The position numbers and the translations under genes were made by a program. Below the pieces are notes generated by a model. That model was not told the DNA's origin. It searched no databases and saw nothing but the letters and a program-made list of their open reading frames with translations. Shown here piece after piece: positions 1-12,501 of a stretch of DNA of 64,000 nt. Numbering within the stretch: the stretch's first letter is position 1; the number at the start of each line of letters is the position of its first letter. The stretch is from Aminobacter aganoensis. Its GTDB lineage: Bacteria > Pseudomonadota > Alphaproteobacteria > Rhizobiales > Rhizobiaceae. The stretch lies in NCBI RefSeq assembly GCF_014206975.1, contig NZ_JACHOU010000007.1:1-64000 (forward strand), in the 5' to 3' direction.

Positions 1-15
1 CTCGTTGTTGAGGCG

Positions 16-45
16 TATATAGTCGCCACCCCTTCAAACTGTCAA
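16..45 (-). promoter_or_regulatory. Strong sigma70-type promoter firing left out of the window
   Basis: On the minus strand a perfect TTGACA (40-45) and TATATA (16-21) are separated by 18 bases. Just upstream (about 50-75) is an A/T-rich tract with runs of five or six T, like an UP element. This is an unusually consensus promoter for a GC-rich rhizobial genome. Such promoters there typically drive rRNA operons, but the transcribed gene lies outside the window, so its identity is inference. Confidence 0.6.
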
Positions 46-339
46 CGACCTTTTTCCAACTTTTGCGAATTTTTTGCGACAAACGCCCAAACACCCACAA
101 GACCCTGCGTAAGGTGCCCGAAGAATCTTCAAGGGTGTCCACAGAGACCGCGAGACGTCCGCAATCTGGACGCGAAATCAACCACTTGGGCCCTCCCTTG
201 GCGCGAAACCGGCAAACGAATCCCGATTCCCCAGGCCCAAAAAGGCACGGCCGGATGCCGAAAAATCTGCACCCGGCCGCAAGAAAGATGATTCAGGGCC
301 GATTCACCGGCGAATCCCCTGATTGAACCACCCGGTGAT
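46..339. other. Left-edge non-coding stretch
   Basis: No convincing gene lies here. The short open frames that cross it lack a plausible start context and protein-like composition. It holds the A/T-rich tract upstream of the left-edge promoter and the region downstream of the hydantoinase stop codon. I see no clear terminator hairpin for the hydantoinase gene. Confidence 0.5.
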
Positions 340-4209
<3,870 letters not shown>

Positions 4210-4328
4210 GACGCTCTCCCGATCTGCTGTCGCGCTATCGCTCGAACACGATACCGCTTGCGAGGAGGAAGCGTCAGGGCTGACGCCCCGTCAAGAGCAG
4301 AAAGCCGTCCCGCGCTGTGGCGGCAGGG

Positions 4329-4910
4329 TCAGGCATCCTGATCGTAGAGCACGACCATCAGCGCTCTGGCCGTGCCGGCGCCGTCGTTGGTGATTTCGTG
4401 GGCGATGTCGGCACGGTAGCGGGCGGTCTCGCCCGATTTGAGCGGCTGACGGCCAAGTTCGGTCTCGACCAGCAGGCCGTCGGTATAGGCTGTTAGGTGT
4501 TCGAAGGTGCCCGGCGCATGCGGCGCGCTCTGCAGCTTGCAGGCCGGCGCGATCTCGACCTCGTACCATTCGATGCGGCCGGCCAGCGCGGGCGAACTCA
4601 GGATGCGCAGGCGCCAGGCACCGTCGGGGCTCTTGATCTCCGGCGTCAGCGCCAGTGTCACCAGTTCGATGGCGTCGGCCTTGCGCTGGTGGGTGATGCC
4701 GCCGGCGATGAGCTGGGAAAAGTCGATGCCGAGCGCCTGGGTCAGCGACCACAGCACGGCAAAGGTCGGGTTGGCCTCGCCGCGCTCGATCTGCGACAGC
4801 ATCGAGCGCGAGACGCCCGAAAGTGCGGCCAGCCGGTCGAGCGTCAGGTGGCGCTCCTTGCGTTCTTTCTGGAGCACCGGACCGATCTTCGGCGCATTGT
4901 TCACTTCCAT
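4329..4910 (-). CDS. XRE-family regulator with C-terminal cupin domain
   Basis: The 193-residue protein has an N-terminal helix-turn-helix (about residues 8-60; LAALSGVSRSMLSQIERGE is the classic XRE pattern) and a C-terminal cupin fold (about 110-193) that probably binds a small effector. I chose the ATG at 4910, giving MEVNNAPKIG, because a GGGAGG ribosome site precedes it. The in-frame ATG 27 codons upstream gives an N-terminus unlike the family. It is divergent from kbl-tdh and lies just upstream of the hydantoinase gene, so it may control either. Members of this family often regulate amino acid or polyamine catabolism. Confidence 0.85.
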   Translation of the reverse strand: MEVNNAPKIGPVLQKERKERHLTLDRLAALSGVSRSMLSQIERGEANPTFAVLWSLTQALGIDFSQLIAGGITHQRKADAIELVTLALTPEIKSPDGAWRLRILSSPALAGRIEWYEVEIAPACKLQSAPHAPGTFEHLTAYTDGLLVETELGRQPLKSGETARYRADIAHEITNDGAGTARALMVVLYDQDA

Positions 4911-5013
4911 GTGGCCTCCCCCAAAGGTTGCACACTGATAGCACCGCGCCTCACGTCCTGCGAGGCATTTGCGTCTGGCATGCTGGTCCAAGCGGATTCC
5001 GCTAGACTTAACA

Positions 5014-5022
5014 TTGTATCCA
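5014..5022. promoter_or_regulatory. TTGTATCCA site between the XRE gene and kbl
   Basis: An exact copy of the 9-mer TGGATACAA (reverse strand) lies about 40 bp upstream of kbl in the divergent promoter region. The same 9-mer recurs upstream of the racemase, allantoinase and malate synthase genes. It is a candidate operator half-site, though it could partly coincide with a -10 region. Confidence 0.4.
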
Positions 5023-5060
5023 TTATATCGGAATTTCTATCTTAACGGATGGCGAGACCG

Positions 5061-6263
5061 ATGAGCCAAGATTTCCTTTCCCATATCTCGAACGTTCTCC
5101 AGGGCATCGAGGCCGATGGCCTCTACAAGCGCGAGCGCCTGATCTCCGGCATGCAGGCCGGCCGCATCAAGGTGAAAGGTGCGGCGGGCGAGCGCCAGAT
5201 GGTCAATCTCTGCGCCAACAACTATCTCGGCCTCGCCGACAATGCCGATATCCGCAAGGCAGCAGCGGCAGCGCTCGACGAGTTCGGCTTCGGCATGGCC
5301 TCGGTGCGCTTCATCTGCGGCACCCAGACGTTGCATCGCGAGCTGGAGCACGCCATCGCCGACTATCTCGGCAAGGACGATGCGATCCTGTTCGCCGCCT
5401 GCTTCGACGCAAATGGCGCGCTGTTCGAACCGCTGCTCGGCGCCGAGGATGCGATCATCTCCGACAGCCTCAACCACGCCTCGATCATCGACGGCGTCAG
5501 GCTCTCCAAGGCCAAGCGTTTCCGCTACGCCCAGGGCGACATGGACGACCTGGAGACCCAGCTCAAGCAGGCCGCCGCCGATGGTGCCCGCTTCAAGCTG
5601 GTCGTCACCGACGGGGTGTTCTCGATGGACGGCCACGTCGCCAAGCTGAAGCAGATCTGCGATCTCGCCGAGCGCTACGGTGCCATCGTCGCCGTCGACG
5701 ACTGCCATGCGACCGGCCATATCGGCGAGCAGGGCCGCGGCACGCCGGCGCTGACGGGCACAGGCAACCGCGTCGACATTGTCACCGGCACGCTCGGCAA
5801 GACGCTGGGCGGCGCCATGGGCGGCTTCATCGCCGCGTCGCAGCCGATCATCGACCTGCTGCGCCAGCGCGCGCGGCCCTATCTCTTCTCCAACTCCCTG
5901 GCACCGGCAGTTGCCGCCGGCTCGCTGAAGGCGATCGAGATCGCACGCGGCGCAGACGACCTGCGCGCAAAACTCGGCCGCCACACGACTCGGTTCCGCG
6001 ACGGGCTGACCCAGGCCGGCTTCACCCTGCTTCCGGGCGAAACGCCGATCATCCCGGTCATGCTGGGCGATGCGGTGCTGGCGCAGCGAATGGCCAAGGC
6101 GCTCGACGAGCGCGGCGTCTATGTCGCCGGCTTCTTCTTTCCCGTCGTCCCCCAGGGCAAGGCGCGCATCCGCACCCAGATGTCGGCAGCCCTCGACGAC
6201 CAGGACATCACCTTCGCCATCGACGCATTTGCCGACGCTGGCAAGTCGCTCGGCATCATCTGA
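5061..6263 (+). CDS. kbl: Glycine C-acetyltransferase (2-amino-3-ketobutyrate CoA ligase)
   Basis: This PLP enzyme cleaves 2-amino-3-ketobutyrate with CoA to glycine and acetyl-CoA, the second step of threonine degradation after Tdh. The 400-residue length matches the family. The N-terminus FLSHISNVL...[10 protein letters not shown] is typical of Kbl. The PLP-binding lysine lies in [10 protein letters not shown] (about residue 247), and DDCHATGH provides the cofactor-binding Asp/His. I prefer the ATG at 5061 because a purine-rich GGCGAGA precedes it. The ATG at 5049 would add four residues. tdh follows 17 bp downstream, so the two form an operon ended by the hairpin at 7323-7359. Confidence 0.95.
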   Translation: MSQDFLSHISNVLQGIEADGLYKRERLISGMQAGRIKVKGAAGERQMVNLCANNYLGLADNADIRKAAAAALDEFGFGMASVRFICGTQTLHRELEHAIADYLGKDDAILFAACFDANGALFEPLLGAEDAIISDSLNHASIIDGVRLSKAKRFRYAQGDMDDLETQLKQAAADGARFKLVVTDGVFSMDGHVAKLKQICDLAERYGAIVAVDDCHATGHIGEQGRGTPALTGTGNRVDIVTGTLGKTLGGAMGGFIAASQPIIDLLRQRARPYLFSNSLAPAVAAGSLKAIEIARGADDLRAKLGRHTTRFRDGLTQAGFTLLPGETPIIPVMLGDAVLAQRMAKALDERGVYVAGFFFPVVPQGKARIRTQMSAALDDQDITFAIDAFADAGKSLGII

Positions 6264-6280
6264 TTTTCAGGAGCTTTCCC

Positions 6281-7303
6281 ATGCGCGCACTGGTCAAGGC
6301 CAAGGCTGAACCCGGCATCTGGATGGAAGACCGGCCCGTGCCGGAGGTCGGCCCCGACGACGTGCTGATCAAGGTCAACAAGACCGGCATCTGCGGCACC
6401 GACATCCACATCTACAAGTGGGACGAATGGGCGGCGAAGACGGTGCCAGTGCCGATGGTCACCGGCCATGAATATGCCGGCGAGATCGTCGAGATCGGCT
6501 CGCATGTACGCGGCTTCAAGGTCGGCCAGCGCGTTTCGGGCGAAGGCCACGTCATCGGCATGCGCAGCCGCGCCAGCCGCGCCGGTCGTTTCCACCTCGA
6601 TCCCGAGACGCAAGGCATCGGCGTCAACCTGCCGGGCGCCTTCGCCGAATATGTACGCATCCCCGCCTTCAACGTGGTGCCGCTGCCCGATTCGATCGAC
6701 GACGAACTCGGCGCCATCCTCGACCCGCTCGGCAACGCCGTGCACACGGCACTTTCCTTCGACGTCGCCGGCGAGGACGTGCTGATCACCGGTGCAGGGC
6801 CGATCGGCATCATGGGTGCGGCGGTCGCCCGCCATTGCGGCGCGCGCCATGTCGTCATCACCGACGTCAACCCGAAGCGCCTGGAGCTCGCCACCCAGGT
6901 GGCGGATGTCACACCCGTCAACGTCGCCGAGGAAGAGCTGCGCGACGCCATGGGTCGCCTCGGCATGCGCGAGGGCTTCGACGTCGGCTTCGAGATGAGC
7001 GGCTCGCCCGCCGCCTTCGACCAGCTGATCGAGCACACGCTGATGGGCGGCCGCATCGCCCTGCTCGGCGTGCCGGCAAAGCCCTTCCCCATCGATCTCG
7101 CCAAGATCGTGTTCAAGATGATCACGCTCAAGGGCATCTACGGCCGCGAGATGTTCGAGACCTGGCACAAGATGCTGGCGATGCTGGAAAGCGGGCTCGA
7201 CATCCGCAAGGTCATCACCAGCCGCATGAAGGCCGACGACTACCAGGCCGCGTTCCACAACGCCGCCAACGGCGAGGCGGGGAAGATCGTGCTGGAGTGG
7301 TAG
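6281..7303 (+). CDS. tdh: L-threonine 3-dehydrogenase
   Basis: This zinc- and NAD-dependent medium-chain dehydrogenase oxidises L-threonine to 2-amino-3-ketobutyrate, the substrate of the adjacent Kbl. The 340-residue length is standard. Catalytic-zinc residues are present: Cys in GICGTDIH (about residue 38) and His-Glu in TGHEYAGE. The Rossmann motif is GAGPIGIMG. The structural-zinc loop is unusual. After GEGH, where the E. coli enzyme has four cysteines, this protein reads [20 protein letters not shown] with no cysteine, so it probably lacks the structural zinc. The GGAGC upstream of the ATG fits the start. Confidence 0.95.
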   Translation: MRALVKAKAEPGIWMEDRPVPEVGPDDVLIKVNKTGICGTDIHIYKWDEWAAKTVPVPMVTGHEYAGEIVEIGSHVRGFKVGQRVSGEGHVIGMRSRASRAGRFHLDPETQGIGVNLPGAFAEYVRIPAFNVVPLPDSIDDELGAILDPLGNAVHTALSFDVAGEDVLITGAGPIGIMGAAVARHCGARHVVITDVNPKRLELATQVADVTPVNVAEEELRDAMGRLGMREGFDVGFEMSGSPAAFDQLIEHTLMGGRIALLGVPAKPFPIDLAKIVFKMITLKGIYGREMFETWHKMLAMLESGLDIRKVITSRMKADDYQAAFHNAANGEAGKIVLEW

Positions 7304-7322
7304 GGTTTCGGGGACACAATTG

Positions 7323-7359
7323 AATGTAAAGGCCGCGCCAAAAGCGCGGCCTTTACATT
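7323..7359 (+). terminator. Rho-independent terminator of kbl-tdh
   Basis: A perfect 16-bp stem (7323-7338 with 7344-7359, containing AAAGGCCGCGC and its complement) with a 5-base loop starts 19 bp after the tdh stop and ends in a short T-run. The symmetric A and T tracts mean it could work in both directions. Confidence 0.85.
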
Positions 7360-7400
7360 TCGGGCCATCCCGGCGTGGTCGGACTGCTGTCGCGGAAAGG

Positions 7401-7570
7401 CCCCCCCTTCTCCGTCTCGGGCTTTGCCCGAGCCACCTCTCCCCCACTTTGTGGGGGCGAGGAATCGCCAATCGCAAAAGCAGCGCTCCCGTGGAAGCAA
7501 CCTCGTAGATCCTGGGTTCCTCGCCCCACGAAGTGGGGAGAGGTGCCGAGCACAGCGAGGCGGAGACGGG
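7401..7570. repeat. Intergenic inverted pair of palindromic repeat units
   Basis: This gene-free stretch between the tdh terminator and the terminator of the next operon holds two facing hairpin units. CCTCTCCCCCACTTTGTGGG with GGCGAGGAA near 7435-7463 is matched in reverse by TTCCTCGCCCCACGAAG with TGGGGAGAGG near 7518-7543. Outer arms containing TCCGTCTCGG and GGCGGAGACGGG also pair loosely. The architecture resembles the repeats inside the hydantoinase gene, but the sequence differs, so it is a second repeat family or variant. Confidence 0.75.
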
Positions 7571-7592
7571 TTCTCAACACCACAGAAACACA

Positions 7593-7622
7593 AAACCCAC
7601 GGAAGCTGCCTTCCGCGGGTTT
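7593..7622 (-). terminator. Rho-independent terminator of the peptide-type ABC operon
   Basis: A 13-bp stem (7593-7605 with 7610-7622, AAACCC/GGGTTT ends, one G-U wobble) with a 4-base loop lies 24 bp past the stop codon of the isomerase-like gene. On the minus strand it runs into TTTTGTGTTT. It ends the leftward operon that starts at 14079. Confidence 0.75.
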
Positions 7623-7646
7623 GTTGTTCGAACCGATAAGCCGTCC

Positions 7647-8735
7647 CTATGCAGCCTTGCTCAGCGGCAGGCCGAGTTCTTCACAGATACCGCGGACATG
7701 GGCGGCGCTGTCCTTTATGTAAGCGACCGTCTCGTCATAGTGATAGTTCTTCACCGCCCAGGCGGCGAAGCTCTCGCGGTCCATGACCTCGCCGCTGGCG
7801 ATGCGGGCGACATAGTCCTGCACCATCTTCATGTAGGCGGCATATTCCTCGACGCTCAGGTCGGGGTGGCCTTCGAGCCATTTCGGATCGGCGATCTCGA
7901 TGATCATCTTGGGCGGATTGCGCGGCCGGTCGGAGAAGGATTCGTAGTTCTCGATCGACAGGTTGAGGTGCGGGTTGGCCTCGGCCAGGATCGGCATGAC
8001 GGCGCGGAAGTCGACCACGCCGCCGCCGCAGGGACGCATCTGGAAGTCGAGCACCTCGCCGTCATAGGCGATCAGCGCATCCTTGATGTGGGTCTGACGG
8101 ACATAAGGCGCGACGCGCTTGGCCGCCCAGACGGGGTGCTCGCCACGCTGCAGGACGTTGGCCGTGTCGAAGACGATGCCGGTCGTATCCGGCCCGACCT
8201 CCTCGACCAGCCGCACCAGCTCGAACGAGGTGATCTCCTCGTGCGTTTCGAGGTTCATGTGGATGCCGAGGTCGCGGGCGATCGGCGCCAGCTTCTTCAG
8301 GAAACGCGCGGTGGCGTCGAGCTGCTCGCGCCAGGTCACGTCGGTGCGGAAGCGGTCGTAGGCGAAGCGGCCGGTGAAGGCCGGCTTGTAGTTGGCGGTC
8401 GCCACCCACAGCTCGCGGCAGTCGATGGCCGCACACGCCTCCATCATGCGGCGGAAGCCGAGCACGATGTCGCCATCGCCGATCAGGCGCAGTTCGGGCG
8501 CTTCGGGCGTGGCAAAGGGATTGACCTTGCCGAGACCGGTTTCGAGATACATGCCGAGCTCGTTGGCGCGCTGCTTGATCTCGCCGAGATAGCCGGCATC
8601 GAGCGTCGGGCTCATGTCGAGCACGGTGCGGAAGAACAGGCCCTCCATGCCCAATTCCCGGGCATGATCGAAGCTGGCCACGGGACCGCGCTTGGCGGCT
8701 TCGGGGATCTTGCGGCCATCGACACCGATGCGCAT
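7647..8735 (-). CDS. Sugar phosphate isomerase/epimerase-like TIM-barrel protein (paralogue 1)
   Basis: The 362-residue protein belongs to the xylose isomerase-like/AP endonuclease 2 TIM-barrel superfamily, whose members isomerise, epimerise or dehydrate small polyols and keto acids with a divalent metal. Candidate metal and catalytic residues lie in NLETHEEITS (about 170-180), FDTANVLQR, RQTHIKDAL and the C-terminal SIENYESFSD. It is the last gene of the leftward transporter operon, 20 bp after the second ATPase gene, so it probably acts on the imported compound or a product of it. A second gene at 17980-18915 shares the same layout (DxSPTLD, THEEIT, N-V-L). The substrate is unknown. Confidence 0.75.
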   Translation of the reverse strand: MRIGVDGRKIPEAAKRGPVASFDHARELGMEGLFFRTVLDMSPTLDAGYLGEIKQRANELGMYLETGLGKVNPFATPEAPELRLIGDGDIVLGFRRMMEACAAIDCRELWVATANYKPAFTGRFAYDRFRTDVTWREQLDATARFLKKLAPIARDLGIHMNLETHEEITSFELVRLVEEVGPDTTGIVFDTANVLQRGEHPVWAAKRVAPYVRQTHIKDALIAYDGEVLDFQMRPCGGGVVDFRAVMPILAEANPHLNLSIENYESFSDRPRNPPKMIIEIADPKWLEGHPDLSVEEYAAYMKMVQDYVARIASGEVMDRESFAAWAVKNYHYDETVAYIKDSAAHVRGICEELGLPLSKAA

Positions 8736-8755
8736 CGGCAGTCTCCTTAGTCTTG

Positions 8756-9574
8756 TCAGTTTGCGGTTTCGAGGCGGCGCGCCGCACGGCGGGCACGGCC
8801 GACGACGGGATCGGGCACCGGCACCGCCGCCAGCAGCGACTGGGTGTAGGGCATCTTGGGAGCGCCGAAGATTTCGTCGCGCGAACCCTGCTCGACGACC
8901 TTGCCCTTGTGCAGCACGACGATCTTTTCGCAGAGATGGCGGACGACGGCGAGGTCATGCGCCACGAAGACGATGGCGAGGTTGAGCTTCTTCTGCATGT
9001 CCTGCAGCAGGTTGATGACCTGCGCCTGCACCGACACGTCGAGAGCCGCCACCGGCTCGTCGCAGACGAGGATGCGCGGGCGGATCACCAGCGCGCGAGC
9101 AATGGCGATGCGCTGGCGCTGGCCGCCTGAGAAGGAGCGCGTGTAGCGGTCCATGTCGTTGGGGTTGAGGCCGACCATCTCCATCATCTCGGCAACGCGG
9201 GCACGGCGGGCTGCAGCCGTCGGTTCGAGCTTGTGGATCAACAGGCCCTCGCCGATCAGCTCCTCCACCGTCATGCGTGGATTGAGGCTGCCGTAAGGGT
9301 CCTGGAACACCATCTGCACTTCGCGGCGGAAGCGCCTGAGGTCGTCGCCTTTGGCGTGGATGACGTCGATGCCGTCATAGGTGATCCTGCCTTCTTCCGG
9401 CTTGATCAGCGCCAGCATGCATTTGGCGATGGTCGACTTGCCGGAACCGGATTCGCCGACAAGGCCGATGGCTTCGCCGGTGTCGACGTTGAGGGTCACG
9501 TCGTGCAGCACCTTGGCCGGCGGGTTTGGAAAGGCGTTGTACGACTTGCTGATGCTGTCGATGGACATGAGCAT
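8756..9574 (-). CDS. Dipeptide/oligopeptide-type ABC transporter ATPase (DppF-like)
   Basis: This 272-residue ATPase is the second of the two in the operon. It has Walker A GESGSGKST (about residue 39), the ABC signature SGGQRQRIAIARAL and Walker B ILVCDEP followed by AALDVS. It is shorter than most DppF/OppF proteins because the C-terminal oligopeptide-transporter extension is largely missing; the protein ends soon after PYTQSLLAAVP. It works with the 9577-10593 ATPase beneath the DppB/DppC-like permeases. It starts 2 bp after the preceding gene, which suggests translational coupling. Confidence 0.9.
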   Translation of the reverse strand: MLMSIDSISKSYNAFPNPPAKVLHDVTLNVDTGEAIGLVGESGSGKSTIAKCMLALIKPEEGRITYDGIDVIHAKGDDLRRFRREVQMVFQDPYGSLNPRMTVEELIGEGLLIHKLEPTAAARRARVAEMMEMVGLNPNDMDRYTRSFSGGQRQRIAIARALVIRPRILVCDEPVAALDVSVQAQVINLLQDMQKKLNLAIVFVAHDLAVVRHLCEKIVVLHKGKVVEQGSRDEIFGAPKMPYTQSLLAAVPVPDPVVGRARRAARRLETAN

Positions 9575-9576
9575 GG

Positions 9577-10593
9577 TCAGGCACCTTTTCCGTCGAGCAG
9601 GTGGCAGGCGACACGCGACATGCCGACCGGCTGCAGCGCCGGCAGATCGACGCCGCAGCGGTCGAAACGCTGGTCGCAGCGCGGGTGGAACGGGCAGCCG
9701 CTCGGCCGCGCCAGCGGCGGCGGCGGCGCGCCGGGGATAGCGTAAAGCGTGTTGAGATCCTGGTCGATGCGCGGCACCGCCTTGATCAGCCCCTGCGTGT
9801 AGGGATGGCTCGGCTTGGCGAAGACACTGGCGACCTCGCCATCCTCGACGATGCGACCCGAATACATGACCATGACGCGCTCGGCGAAGCCGGCGACGAC
9901 GCCGAGATCGTGGGTGATGAACAGCACGGCAAGGCCACGGCGCGTCGAGACGTCGTCGAGCAAATCGAGCACCTGGTCCTGGACGCGCACGTCGAGCGCG
10001 GTTGTCGGCTCGTCGGCGATCAGCAGGCGCGGCTCGCCGACCAGCGCCATGGCAAGCACGACGCGCTGGCGCATGCCGCCGGAGAATTCATGCGGATAGG
10101 CATCGAGCCGTTCGGCAGCGCGGTCAACGCCGAGCTCGTCGAGCACGGCCAGCGCCCGCTTGCGCGCCTCGGCCTTGCCGATGCCACGAATGCGCAGCGT
10201 TTCGGCGACCTGGTCGCCGATGGTCATCAGCGGATCGAGGAAGCTCATCGGGTCCTGGAAGACCATGGCGATGGAGCTGCCGCGCAGCTTGCCCATGTCG
10301 CGGTCGGACAGCTTGAGCAGGTCAGTGCCGTCGAAATCGACCCGGCCGGACAGTTTGGCCAGGCGGTCGAGCCGCATCAGGGCGCGCGCCGTCAGCGATT
10401 TGCCCGAGCCGGACTCGCCGACAAGCGCGACACGCTCGCCGACGCCAATGGTGAAGTCGACGCCATCGACGATGCGGACGCTCGAGCCGCTGCGGCCGAG
10501 CGGCATGTCGACGGTGAGCTTTTCGACGGTGATGAGCGGCTGGCGAACCGGAACCACGGACGCTTCGTCAGGCAAGGGATGTACTGTCTTCAT
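9577..10593 (-). CDS. Dipeptide/oligopeptide-type ABC transporter ATPase (DppD-like)
   Basis: The 338-residue ATPase has Walker A GESGSGKSLT (about residue 57), signature SGGMRQRVVLAMAL, Walker B LLIADEPTTALD and the switch His in FITHDLGV. The C-terminal oligopeptide-family extension is present, with the cysteine-bearing CPFHPRCDQRFDRC found in many DppD proteins. It is 1 bp downstream of the DppC-like permease gene. The substrate is not predictable from the ATPase. The neighbourhood (hydantoinase, racemase, allantoinase) suggests a nitrogenous compound. Confidence 0.92.
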   Translation of the reverse strand: MKTVHPLPDEASVVPVRQPLITVEKLTVDMPLGRSGSSVRIVDGVDFTIGVGERVALVGESGSGKSLTARALMRLDRLAKLSGRVDFDGTDLLKLSDRDMGKLRGSSIAMVFQDPMSFLDPLMTIGDQVAETLRIRGIGKAEARKRALAVLDELGVDRAAERLDAYPHEFSGGMRQRVVLAMALVGEPRLLIADEPTTALDVRVQDQVLDLLDDVSTRRGLAVLFITHDLGVVAGFAERVMVMYSGRIVEDGEVASVFAKPSHPYTQGLIKAVPRIDQDLNTLYAIPGAPPPPLARPSGCPFHPRCDQRFDRCGVDLPALQPVGMSRVACHLLDGKGA

Positions 10594-10594
10594 C

Positions 10595-11449
10595 TCAGTT
10601 GCCCCTCAAGGACGGATCGCGGCGGACCTGGATGATGTCGCCCAGAAGGCCGAAGGCGATCGAAGTTATGGCGACGGCGGCACCGGGGGCGACGACGGTC
10701 CACCAGGCGGTCGAGACATAGCCGCGTGCGCTGGCAATGGTGGCGCCCCATTCGGCGCTCGGCGGCTGGGCTCCGACGCCGATGAAGGACAGGCTGGCCA
10801 GCACCAGCACTGTGGTGCCGATGTCGCCGGCCCATTTGACGATCAGCACGTCGAGCGAATTGGGCAGCACGTGCTTGGTCATCAGCCGCCACTTCGACAC
10901 GCCCAGCACCTGGGCGCCGGCGACGAAGGGCTGTTCCATGGTCTGGCGCATGATGCCGCGCAGCATGCGGGCGGTGATCGGCCAGCCGGTGATGGCCATG
11001 GCGATGACGGCCGAACGCAGGCTGGCGCCCATGGCGGCGGCGAAGCCGAGCGCCACGATCATGCCGGGCAGCGCCAGGCCGATGTCGGTGATGCGCATCA
11101 GCCCCTCGTCGAGCCAGCGCGGGCCGGCGGCGGCGACGGTGGCGATGGTGACGCCGATCAGCGAATAGAGCGTCACCACCAGGAAGGCCGACAGCAGCGT
11201 CGTCTGGGCGCCGACGATGAGGCGCCAGAACACGTCGCGACCCTGGTCGTCGGTACCGAACCAGTTGGCAGCGCTCGGCGGCATCAGCGAGTTAGCGATG
11301 TCGGAGCTGTAGATGCTGTCGGGTGCGAAAAACGGCCCGAAGACGGCGATGGCGAGCAACGCCACGACGAGGGCAAAGACGAACATCTCGAAGGCCGAGA
11401 AGCCTTCCTTGCGGCGGGCGGCAGGCTGGGCGATGGCAGGGGCGGTCAT
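10595..11449 (-). CDS. Dipeptide/oligopeptide-type ABC permease (DppC-like)
   Basis: This 284-residue inner-membrane permease has an N-terminal membrane helix (about 22-42) and the extracytoplasmic motif GTDDQGRDVFWRLI typical of DppC. About four to five further helices surround the EAA loop, recognisable as MRQTMEQPFVAGAQVLGVSK. Its start overlaps the end of the DppB-like gene by four bases (ATGA type), so the two are coupled. The partners are the DppB-like protein and the two ATPases downstream. Confidence 0.9.
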   Translation of the reverse strand: MTAPAIAQPAARRKEGFSAFEMFVFALVVALLAIAVFGPFFAPDSIYSSDIANSLMPPSAANWFGTDDQGRDVFWRLIVGAQTTLLSAFLVVTLYSLIGVTIATVAAAGPRWLDEGLMRITDIGLALPGMIVALGFAAAMGASLRSAVIAMAITGWPITARMLRGIMRQTMEQPFVAGAQVLGVSKWRLMTKHVLPNSLDVLIVKWAGDIGTTVLVLASLSFIGVGAQPPSAEWGATIASARGYVSTAWWTVVAPGAAVAITSIAFGLLGDIIQVRRDPSLRGN

Positions 11450-12492
11450 TGGCCTTGGCTCCCCAGTTGTGCGGCGCGGATGCGCGGGTCGACCAGAAGC
11501 TGGAGGATGTCGACGATCAGGTTGACGAGGCAGACGACGGTGCCGATGAACATGACCGAGCCGAGCACGGCGAAGGCGTCCTTCTGGGCGACGGCGTTGA
11601 ACATGTAGGCGCCGATGCCCTGGCGGGCGAAGACGGTCTCGACCAGCACGGCCGAGCCGATCATGGCGCCGGCCTGGGTGCCCGACAGCGTCAGCACCGG
11701 GTTGAGGCTGTTTGGCAAGGCGTGGCGCACCAGCATGTGGCGGGCCGTCGCTCCCTTGGCGCGCACGGCCATGATGAAGTCGGAACGCAGGACGCCAAGC
11801 AGCGACGCACGCAAGGTGCGGAAGATCTGGGTGGCAAAGAGTGCCGCAAGCACGGCCGCCGGCAGGATGATGTGATGCAGGGCATCAAAGAAGGCACCGA
11901 CATTCAGGGCCATCAGGGCATCGAGGGTGGGCGCGCCGGTGACGATCGGCGACGCCATGCCGTAGCTCTGCTGGCCCGAGATCGGCACCACGCGCCAGAC
12001 GCTGCCCAGCACATATTGCAGCACCAGCGCCAGCCAGAAGGCGGGCATGCCGCCGAGCATGACGGCGGTGACGCGGCTGGTCGCGTCAAAGACGCCACCC
12101 TGGCGGTAGGCGGCAACGATGCCGGCCGGGATGGCCACCGCAAGGTTGAGCAGCATGGCGATAAAGACGAGTTCCAGCGTGCTGGGCAGGACCTTTTCGA
12201 GGTCGGCCAGGACCGGCTGGAGCGTGACGATGGACGTGCCCAGGTCGCCGCGCAGGAGGCGACCCAGGAAGCTGAAATACTGCATGATGACCGGGGCATC
12301 GAGCCCCAGCCGTTCACGCACCGCCTCGATCTGAGCGGCGGAAGCGTCCGCGCCGGCGGCCATCTGGGCCTCGTCGCCGGGCATGAGCTTGATCATCAGG
12401 AAGACCAGCGAAGCCAGTCCCCAAAGGGTCAGAAGTGCAAGGCCCAGACGGCGGGACAGAAACCAGGAATAGGCGCGGAACGCGAGCATCAC
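11446..12492 (-). CDS. Dipeptide/oligopeptide-type ABC permease (DppB-like)
   Basis: The 348-residue permease begins with a membrane helix after SRRLGLALLTLWGLA and has the DppB-type periplasmic loop (GDEAQMA; ERLGLDAPV). The binding-protein-dependent transport domain follows (about 100-340), with an EAA loop near LLGVLRSDFIMAVRAKGAT. It lies 9 bp downstream of the substrate-binding protein gene and pairs with the DppC-like permease. Confidence 0.9.
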   Translation of the reverse strand: MMLAFRAYSWFLSRRLGLALLTLWGLASLVFLMIKLMPGDEAQMAAGADASAAQIEAVRERLGLDAPVIMQYFSFLGRLLRGDLGTSIVTLQPVLADLEKVLPSTLELVFIAMLLNLAVAIPAGIVAAYRQGGVFDATSRVTAVMLGGMPAFWLALVLQYVLGSVWRVVPISGQQSYGMASPIVTGAPTLDALMALNVGAFFDALHHIILPAAVLAALFATQIFRTLRASLLGVLRSDFIMAVRAKGATARHMLVRHALPNSLNPVLTLSGTQAGAMIGSAVLVETVFARQGIGAYMFNAVAQKDAFAVLGSVMFIGTVVCLVNLIVDILQLLVDPRIRAAQLGSQGQ

Positions 12493-12501
12493 AGACCTCG
12501 C

